Assembly (NCBI GenBank): GCA_934654795.1
Contig: CAKUGT010000008.1
Coordinates: forward strand, 1-64,000
Source: an uncultured Collinsella sp.
GTDB taxonomy: Bacteria; Actinomycetota; Coriobacteriia; Coriobacteriales; Coriobacteriaceae
Length of the DNA stretch: 64,000 nucleotides
Direction of reading: 5' to 3'
The notes below the pieces were generated by a model. The model made no database searches and was not told the DNA's origin. It saw only the letters and a list, made by a program, of their open reading frames with translations. Shown here piece by piece: positions 59,401 to 64,000 of the stretch. Numbering within the stretch: position 1 is the first letter of the stretch; each line of letters begins with the position of its first letter. The position numbers and the translations under genes were made by a program.

Positions 59401-60564
59401 ATCCCACGAGAACAGCTCGCAATGCGTTGACTTGGCGATATTCTTTTTGCCGTAGGGTGCCGAGACCACGATGGCGAGGTCATCGCAAAAATCGCGGTCG
59501 AGGTCTCCGGCCGCCAGCGAAACGACAGGAGCTGACTGCAGCTGCGTCCAAGAGTCGTTCCCGCCCTCGTTGTGCGTGGTGTAGTCCGCGGCGTTACCGG
59601 CGTCGATTTTGACGACACTCTGCCTCCAGTTGCCGCCCTCCAGGTCGTACATATCGACTACAGCCTTACGCACGCCGCTCTCGTCGACATAGCAGCCCGC
59701 ATAGACAAAAAGCTCGTCCACGCCGTCACCATCGACATCGCCCGCCTCGACATCAAAGACGGCGTCGTGCTCTTGCAGGTAGCCGGCGTTCAGATACTTA
59801 AAACGGCCTCCGTCCATCATATTGGTGTTGACCGTCACCGGCAGGCGTGTATCGAGAGTGCGCATACGCCCGTTGCTAAACGAGTAGAGGACCAGCTCGA
59901 CCTTTCCGGCGTACGACTTGCCGTCGATCGTCGTGGAGGAACTGTCGCCGTAGGCACGAAGCTCGGCAACGCGGCTCTTTTTGCCTGTACTGGCATCGCT
60001 GCAGAACTCAACACTTGTGGCGTGAATGCCCGAGAAACCGTTATTGTCGTTGGCGAGCACTGTCGAGGACCCATTGTTACTTAGGTACGACCAGTCGCCG
60101 CCGCCGTAATCGCTGTGCTTGTAGAGGTCGCTGTTCGTATCGAAATTGTTGACGTTTTGCCAGAACTTTGCGGCGCCCCACACACTTCCATAGCCATCGG
60201 TGAGTTTGCTGCTGCCGCCAATATCGCCGCGCTCGACGTTCTCGAGCTTGTCGCGCAGAGTGTAGCGATTGCCATGGCTACCGTTAGCTGCCATATAGAC
60301 CTCGCTGCGCGTGGCAAACGTCGTGGGGGTATCAGTGGAATAGGGGCCAACGGTATCGGCCGGAATGTCCTCGTTCGTGCCCAGGCCCAGGTCGCTATAG
60401 TCCTGCTCGGTCATATCGGTGATTGCGGGCGTGTCGGCCGCCTGAGCAACCTGGGGTGTGGCCGTGAAGCAGGCGGCGCTCGTGGCGATCAACGCAGCAA
60501 GCGCCGCCGTCCCAACAAGCGGGATTTTCGACAACCGACGAATGTGGGGGTATGGAACGTGCAT
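56485..60564 (-). CDS. Large sortase-anchored surface protein with FG-GAP-like repeats and fibronectin III domain
   Basis: A 1359-residue exported protein. The N-terminus has basic residues then a hydrophobic signal helix (LVGTAALAALIATSAACF) and an AQA-A cleavage region. The first half contains acidic repeat segments like VEAGDVDGDGVDELFVYAG, LAAGDLDRDFCDDLAIV and ALPDVDNDSVKI, which resemble FG-GAP calcium-binding blades. A fibronectin III-like domain lies near 990-1090 (VDSTSVTFSWDD ... LLPNTEYRFAIAAV), then an immunoglobulin-like region. The C-terminus has LANTG at 1323, a membrane helix and KRRK, a LAxTG-type sortase signal. No sortase gene is in the window. ATG at 60564 is preferred. 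Adhesin role is inferred. Confidence 0.88.
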   Translation of the reverse strand: MHVPYPHIRRLSKIPLVGTAALAALIATSAACFTATPQVAQAADTPAITDMTEQDYSDLGLGTNEDIPADTVGPYSTDTPTTFATRSEVYMAANGSHGNRYTLRDKLENVERGDIGGSSKLTDGYGSVWGAAKFWQNVNNFDTNSDLYKHSDYGGGDWSYLSNNGSSTVLANDNNGFSGIHATSVEFCSDASTGKKSRVAELRAYGDSSSTTIDGKSYAGKVELVLYSFSNGRMRTLDTRLPVTVNTNMMDGGRFKYLNAGYLQEHDAVFDVEAGDVDGDGVDELFVYAGCYVDESGVRKAVVDMYDLEGGNWRQSVVKIDAGNAADYTTHNEGGNDSWTQLQSAPVVSLAAGDLDRDFCDDLAIVVSAPYGKKNIAKSTHCELFSWDASKGALVHVDALGDAGAISLSANGKTMVAANATFGTFAAYDEEGKKTGETVTGLILAGYDWQRSAFDYDAYDGSKELYGALYRYAYFDSESGEFKLSDCKEYRDGLLASYGLMHVPSSAWKDSAQDKRYPCTLAPIALATANLDGLSEQPAVDEVLVGGDVFRDFACNTAQSGAQGLGSMVGTMSMSGQQYNSSNKHDHKGIEQVWISDVKAGSVSGSDRYNESFIAVVGKHRDEDLRKNDDYYWMTASHFSLDENGKVRRGEEQVISESNRRGTTYGTFISLALPDVDNDSVKITYKDRYKVYTNPRVLAVLQDAPYVEDLEQAYGYLVLGGTSYGEGKGTGETQGYTIGAELGVAVEVQTGPPLVAMNASVDFAAEGSYDYQSERTVSTSVSYESHAGEGDKAVLYTIPMVYYEYEIENEETGGKGVMAAPVSLGAQTSVVNVEAYDRVAKQHNMTPLSHFLTNRSGEPGTYQTTLNGETPVGDSFGLGKPGVTRAYTHDGFNGAVAQSGASIEQTIEVEEGKEQELELGLTLNGSVVMGAKLAKHELFGGLCFGANAGFTTGNSSSESTEYGGTVDNLPEAAKDKYGFAWRLGVNAVDVNKFEDGSGDKLGTKDTDQFWIVGYDVKNVEMPDAPAVTGFTANAVDSTSVTFSWDDVLANKSGFSYGVGMLQSNAADAVVNSWKIADNTQTSLKWDGLLPNTEYRFAIAAVKNGSTIETGIRSAIITVKTMPDGMTMTVSGPAADVEEGSSIEYDSSVERAAGSHLTLSAIGHVTERGADDSETEWAPQYIWYRKGRGETAFQRVGADGSLPAGTASTLELDLTANDDGAQYYCHVGYSNIGLDTGVTLVNIAAEETAPTTVNATPIRTRRLFSQASAGAKKFLDHTLVNTAGPTDSEGSKDTETPTTPDKPKSDNGAKTDTKVKTTTTAKNLANTGDQTFALVATAAAAGATLVVIALIMLIKRRKTH

Positions 60565-61008
60565 GGGAGACCTCGCTTTACTCGAGTGGAGTCGGCTCAT
60601 TTGCTCAAATGCTACGCCTGACACCCAAAATTCCGTGTCTCATTTTCGCCAACGGCGTGTCTCATTTTTGAGAATCCGAGATGCCGCGGAAATCTTATCC
60701 CAGCTCAAAGGCCATTTCTGGGATGTATTTTCCGTCGAGTGCCTCATCGGGAAACTGCATCCCATTTCAAGCGTCGATTCTGGGACGCACTTTCCCCTTA
60801 GACCCTCAACCGGAAACCGCATCCCACTTTGAGCCTCGATTCTGGGACACACTTTCCCCAAGGCTGCCAACGGGAAACCGCATCCCATTCCAAAGGCAAA
60901 TTCCGGGACGCACTTTCCGAAAGCCTGCCCATCCGGAAAGCCCGTCTCACTTTGGACGCATCCGGGCACGGAACCATCGACCTATCAGGCCTCCCATCAA
61001 TAAAGAGG
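60565..61008. repeat. Tandem array of 61-bp units, right of the surface-protein gene
   Basis: Four full units and a partial fifth start at 60687, 60749, 60811, 60872 and 60934, each made of GGAAACCGCATCCC, a spacer, GGGACGCACTTTCC and a spacer. The reverse complement of a unit matches the units at 56167-56396. The 60565-60686 stretch before it should hold the surface-gene promoter; a decayed GTGTCTCATTTTCG pair is also there. No gene is seen. Confidence 0.82.
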
Positions 61009-61137
61009 CGTCCTCCCGGACGGCGGGGCACGAAGTTCATCGCGAGTTCCGCACGCAAAGAAGGCCACTTAATGTGGCCTTCGTCTTGCGCAGGACTGTA
61101 GAGCAAGGAACTTCGTGCCCCGATGCCCGGGAGGACG
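61009..61137. repeat. Compound hairpin flanking the surface-protein gene, right copy
   Basis: Outer stem CGTCCTCCCGG / CCGGGAGGACG plus GGGGCACGAAGTTC / GAACTTCGTGCCCC, inner stem AAGGCCAC-TTAAT-GTGGCCTT. Shares GTTCATCGCGAGTTCCGCAC and CACTTAATGTG with the left copy, while its inner stem differs in both arms together. Confidence 0.85.
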
Positions 61138-61179
61138 TTACATTTAGAAAGATGGACCGACCGCCGTCAGCGATGGGAG

Positions 61180-61731
61180 CTACTCCCCCAGCACGGCCTT
61201 TTTGGCGGCTGCAGCCATGTTGTCCAGATCCTCCTTGGTGGGGTGATCCTTTGCGGCAACCCAGTTGTCGAGCAGCATCTTAAAGCGGGCATTGTCGGGA
61301 TCCTGCTCGAGCATGGCCTCGTAGCGTTGCTTGACCGCGGGGCCCATCTTGCCCTGGCACATGGCCCAGCCCGCAAGCTCGGCGTCATCGGCCAAATTGG
61401 AGGTCACGCGATCGATAATCTGCTGATAATAGCTCTGGTCGGCGCCAAAACCGCAGGTACCAAAGAGGAAAACGCGCTTGCCGTGCAGAGCGGAGAGCAA
61501 CGCCGCGACCGAAGGCGTGCATGCGCCCTTGTCGCACCAAAAACCGACGAGCACCGTGTCGGCCGCGCAGGCGCCCTGCGCCTCGAGCACAACCTGCTCT
61601 GCATCCGCGTCGTCGCTCAACGCCGCGGCATGAATAAACTCAACGCCCGCAGCCTGCAGGGCACGCTTGATCGCGCCCGAAACCATCCTGGTATTACCGC
61701 TCTTGCTGTTAACCACCAAAGAGCATGTCAT
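61180..61731 (-). CDS. Flavodoxin-like protein
   Basis: A 183-residue protein with the flavodoxin fold. The FMN phosphate loop is NSKSGNTRMV at residue 8, then VLVGFWCDKGACTP near 62 and LFGTCGFGADQSYYQ near 90 as the flavin-flanking loops. Gut Coriobacteriia and Clostridia carry similar stand-alone flavodoxins, including the BilS partner of bilirubin reductase, but no BilR is in the window, so I do not assign that role. ATG at 61731 (MTCSLVVNSKSGNT) or GTG at 61737. Confidence 0.82.
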   Translation of the reverse strand: MTCSLVVNSKSGNTRMVSGAIKRALQAAGVEFIHAAALSDDADAEQVVLEAQGACAADTVLVGFWCDKGACTPSVAALLSALHGKRVFLFGTCGFGADQSYYQQIIDRVTSNLADDAELAGWAMCQGKMGPAVKQRYEAMLEQDPDNARFKMLLDNWVAAKDHPTKEDLDNMAAAAKKAVLGE

Positions 61732-61767
61732 AGTCACGTTGCCTCGTTTCCCCCAAAACTAAAGCCA

Positions 61768-61803
61768 CTAATGCAATTTATTAGATGAATATCTTAGTAC
61801 TAA
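61768..61803. promoter_or_regulatory. Candidate operator dyads upstream of the flavodoxin gene
   Basis: CTAAT-N7-ATTAG at 61768-61784 and TTAGTACTAA at 61794-61803 lie 37-72 bases upstream of the start. MarR/TetR-like sites have this form. No regulator gene is adjacent. Confidence 0.3.
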
Positions 61804-61924
61804 CGTGACAGATGTAAACCACCGTCTGCCGATTGGCGACGCAGGCGACATCTTTGGACAAAAGCCCGCGACGCAAGCCCCATACTTTTTAAAATTTGGG
61901 ACAGTCAAGCGGCCCTGCCCCCGA

Positions 61925-62022
61925 ATCAATGACAATCGTCACCACAAATTACCGTTAATCGTCACCACGCTGCAGGTAGAATGCGTAATCTTGGGACAAA
62001 CTAACCTGATTAATTTGTCCCA
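61925..62022. other. Direct repeats and hairpin after the ABC exporter gene
   Basis: AATCGTCACCAC occurs twice 23 bases apart (about 61934-61969). A hairpin TGGGACAAA ... TTTGTCCCA lies at 61992-62022, ten bases after the ABC gene stop on the minus strand, without a T tract. No gene is seen in 61732-62031. Confidence 0.5.
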
Positions 62023-62031
62023 CGCACCTGC

Positions 62032-63891
62032 TTACTGGGCGAATTGGCTGCGGTAGAGCTCGGCGTAGAAGCCACCTGCCGCGAGCAGTTCGTCGTGCGT
62101 GCCGCGCTCGATAATCTCGCCGTCTCGCATGACCAGGATGCAGTCGGCGTTGCGGATCGTGCTCAGGCGGTGTGCCACGACAAAGCTCGTGCGGCCGGCC
62201 ATGAGCTCATCGAATGCCGCCTGCACCTGTAGCTCGGTGCGGGTATCGATGCTCGAGGTTGCCTCGTCCAGCAGCAGAATCGCCGGGTCGGTGAGCATGA
62301 CGCGCGCGATGCACAGCAGCTGCTTTTGGCCCTGGCTAAACGTGCCGCCGTCCTCGCCGATCACCGTGTCGTAGCCCTGCGGCAGCTGCACGATAAACTT
62401 GTGCGCGTGCGCGCGCTTGGCCGCCTCGATAATCTGCTCGCGCGTGGCGTCGGGACAACCGTAGGCAATGTTCTGGGCCACCGTGCCCTCGAACAGCCAG
62501 GTGTCCTGCAGCACCATGCCAAAGGCGCGGCGCAGGCTCTCACGCGTGTAGTCACGCGAGGAATGCCCGTCGACCACGATGCGCCCGGCATCGATATCGT
62601 AAAAGCGCAGCAGCAGGTTGATGAGCGTCGTCTTGCCGCAGCCCGTGGGACCGACCAGGGCAAACCGCATGCCGGGTTTGGCATCGATGCAGATGTCCTG
62701 CAGCAGCTTGCGGTCGGGCACGTAGCTAAAGTCCACATGCTCAAAGGCGACCTCGCCCTTCGGAGCGGTGAGCTCAATGGCATCCACAGCGTCGGGCTCC
62801 TGCTCGCGTGCATCGAGCAGCGCGAACATGCGACGGGCCGAGGCATAGGCCGTCTGGATCTGCGTGATGACGTTGGTGACCTCGTTGAACGGCTTGGTGT
62901 ACTGGTTGGCGTAAGACAGGAAGATCTGCACGCCGCCCACCGTGAGCGCCGCGGGCACGCCCGTGATCACGCCCACGCAGCCGATCACGGCGACCACAGC
63001 GTAGATGATGTTGTTGATAAAGCGCGTGCCGGGGTTAGAGAGCGAACCCATAAACTGCGCGCGCTCGCCCGCCGTGTAGAGCTCGGCGTTGAGGGCATCG
63101 AAGCGCTGCTGCGCGTTCGGGCCATAGGCGAAAGCGTCCACGAGCTTTTGCTCGCCCACATACTCCTCGATATGACCGCCCAGCTGGCCCTGAATACGCT
63201 GCTGAGCCGTAAAGCTCTTGTTGGAGAGCTTGGCGATGGCGCCGGCCGCAAAGATGGATAGTGGTGTGACGAGCACCACCACGAGCGTCATGGTCAGGTT
63301 GATGGACAGCATAAACGCAAGCGTGCCCACAATGGTGATGACGCCGGTAAAGAGCTGCGTGAAGCCCTGCAGCAGGCCGTCGCCCACCTGGTCGACGTCG
63401 TTGACCACGCGGCTCATGAGGTCGCCGTGGGCATGGCTGTCGATAAAGCTGAGCGGCATGCGGCTGAGCTTGTCGATGGCCTCCACGCGCATGTCGCGCA
63501 CCGTCTCGTAGGACAGGCGGTTGACGCAGTAGCCCTGCAGCCACTGGAAGGCCGCAGCGCCAACCACGACGATCGCGAGCTTGGTGACGAGCGGCAGCAG
63601 CGCGTCAAAGTCCACCTGCCCGGTGGCGACGATGAGGTCGATGCCCTCGCCGATGAGGATGGGCGTGTAGAGCTGCAAGATAACGGAGATGGCGGCACTC
63701 ACAAACGAAGCCGCAAACGAGACGCGGTGCGGGCGAACATAGCCCAGCAGGCGGCGGGTCACCGCGCCCACGGGATAGCGCTCGGGATCACCGGGTTGGC
63801 GCGGGCCGTCGCCCAGGTCGTTGAGGTTATCGTTGCCAGACACGTTGGCCGTCATCGTGGCGACCGAACCAGAGGAAGTATACGGATTCAT
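62032..63891 (-). CDS. ABC exporter half with intact ATPase site
   Basis: A 619-residue half transporter: six helices (about 50-340) then an ATP-binding domain with Walker A GPTGCGKTT, signature FSQGQKQL, Walker B AILLLDEATSSIDT with catalytic Glu, and switch His in VVAHRLST. The N-terminal 45 residues are polar and Gly/Asp-rich. The start ATG at 63891 directly abuts the stop of the upstream gene, which ends in the manner of a partner half transporter. Multidrug-type export is likely; substrate unknown. Confidence 0.92.
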   Translation of the reverse strand: MNPYTSSGSVATMTANVSGNDNLNDLGDGPRQPGDPERYPVGAVTRRLLGYVRPHRVSFAASFVSAAISVILQLYTPILIGEGIDLIVATGQVDFDALLPLVTKLAIVVVGAAAFQWLQGYCVNRLSYETVRDMRVEAIDKLSRMPLSFIDSHAHGDLMSRVVNDVDQVGDGLLQGFTQLFTGVITIVGTLAFMLSINLTMTLVVVLVTPLSIFAAGAIAKLSNKSFTAQQRIQGQLGGHIEEYVGEQKLVDAFAYGPNAQQRFDALNAELYTAGERAQFMGSLSNPGTRFINNIIYAVVAVIGCVGVITGVPAALTVGGVQIFLSYANQYTKPFNEVTNVITQIQTAYASARRMFALLDAREQEPDAVDAIELTAPKGEVAFEHVDFSYVPDRKLLQDICIDAKPGMRFALVGPTGCGKTTLINLLLRFYDIDAGRIVVDGHSSRDYTRESLRRAFGMVLQDTWLFEGTVAQNIAYGCPDATREQIIEAAKRAHAHKFIVQLPQGYDTVIGEDGGTFSQGQKQLLCIARVMLTDPAILLLDEATSSIDTRTELQVQAAFDELMAGRTSFVVAHRLSTIRNADCILVMRDGEIIERGTHDELLAAGGFYAELYRSQFAQ

Positions 63892-64000
63892 CTAGCAGCC
63901 CTCCTTTGCGCAGACGGATGCGGGGGCGGTTGGGGCGGACGCGGGCGTCGCACTCCCCTGCTGGCCCTCGAGCTCCTCGCGACGAAGCTGCGACTGGCAG
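63892..64000 (-). CDS. C-terminal end of the upstream gene (probable partner ABC half transporter), cut by window
   Basis: The last 35 codons read CQSQLRREELEGQQ and then an Ala/Pro/Ser-rich tail to SVCAKEGC and stop. An L-CQSQ-like segment followed by a charged tail is how many ABC half-exporter C-termini end. The gene abuts the complete half transporter with no gap, so the two most likely form a heterodimer. Confidence 0.55.
   Translation of the reverse strand, partial: CQSQLRREELEGQQGSATPASAPTAPASVCAKEGC

Noticed and set aside
56167..60950. 61-bp tandem arrays as CRISPR arrays
   Set aside because: The conserved part consists of two short inverted blocks with equally short variable gaps of 16-18 bases, no cas genes are near, and the pattern is mirror-symmetric around a gene.
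61180..61731. Assignment of the flavodoxin-like gene as bilS of bilirubin reduction
   Set aside because: The fold fits, but no bilR or bilQ-like gene is in the window and many flavodoxins share these motifs.
61805..62056. 83-residue open frame with a GTG start before the ABC exporter end
   Set aside because: No ribosome site, overlaps the end of a real gene and lies over direct repeats and a hairpin.
1..64000. tRNA, rRNA, tmRNA or integrase/transposase genes
   Set aside because: None could be recognised on either strand, so mobile-element claims rest on repeats and gene truncation only.

Overview
The window is about 64 kb of GC-rich bacterial chromosome with dense gene packing, AGGAG-type ribosome binding sites, occasional GTG/TTG starts, ascorbate- and mannose-type PTS operons, a lipoteichoic-acid-synthase-like enzyme, and a surface protein ending in an LANTG sortase signal. 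Together these point to a Gram-positive gut Actinobacterium of the Coriobacteriia, most like Collinsella (an inference from gene content and style; no rRNA or tRNA gene is visible). I call 52 protein genes plus one truncated gene. Most have recognisable families.

Layout: 0.1-4.6 kb is a minus-strand amino-acid ABC uptake operon ending in an M20 peptidase. 4.8-8.1 kb holds an aldose-epimerase-like protein, an anchored membrane protein and a DUF4143-type ATPase bracketed by 33-bp palindromes. 8.3-14.3 kb is the most interesting region: a MerR regulator, UbiX, UbiD, a DASS-type carboxylate transporter and a protein fusing a probable prenylated-flavin chaperone (LpdD-like) domain to an isopentenyl-diphosphate-isomerase-like NUDIX domain. 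Two near-identical 19-bp dyads in MerR-type promoter position precede the transporter and the fusion gene. It reads as a self-contained inducible decarboxylase system that also carries its own cofactor supply and maturation.

14.4-17.4 kb has an MFS exporter, a low-molecular-weight tyrosine phosphatase, a TIGR04076 protein and a pyridoxal kinase. 17.9-22.2 kb is a MarR-controlled heterodimeric ABC exporter. 22.5-26.9 kb has a LysR regulator divergent from an SDR / OFA-type MFS / Gfo-Idh-MocA operon. 27.5-29.6 kb is Tex. 29.9-35.1 kb is a DeoR-type regulator, an ascorbate-type PTS and two fructose-6-phosphate-aldolase-like paralogues. 35.1-35.35 kb is the C-terminal remnant of a HAD phosphatase, which marks the left edge of a probable island (35.4-44.7 kb) carrying an esterase, an aldo/keto reductase, a mannose-type PTS, a class II aldolase, an MFS transporter, an RpiR regulator and a HAD phosphatase.

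45.0-47.6 kb is an RlmKL-like rRNA methyltransferase whose first catalytic domain looks dead. 47.7-52.4 kb is a KdpE/KdpD-like pair beside a Kup potassium transporter rather than KdpFABC. 52.5-55.9 kb has a nitroreductase and an LTA-synthase-like protein. 56.5-60.6 kb is a 1359-residue surface protein whose gene is bracketed by mirror-image repeat arrays. 61.2-64 kb has a flavodoxin-like protein and an ABC exporter pair cut by the window end.

The intergenic spaces are unusually rich in long perfect inverted repeats belonging to several distinct families (33-bp TGACAAAGGGAC palindromes, 39-bp GGGACGGGGC hairpins, hairpins around CAAAACCGCAGGTAGA, GCGGTGGAATA hairpins, 17-bp AGCGTGGATAATCTCCC motifs, and 61-bp tandem units). 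They are described as separate features.
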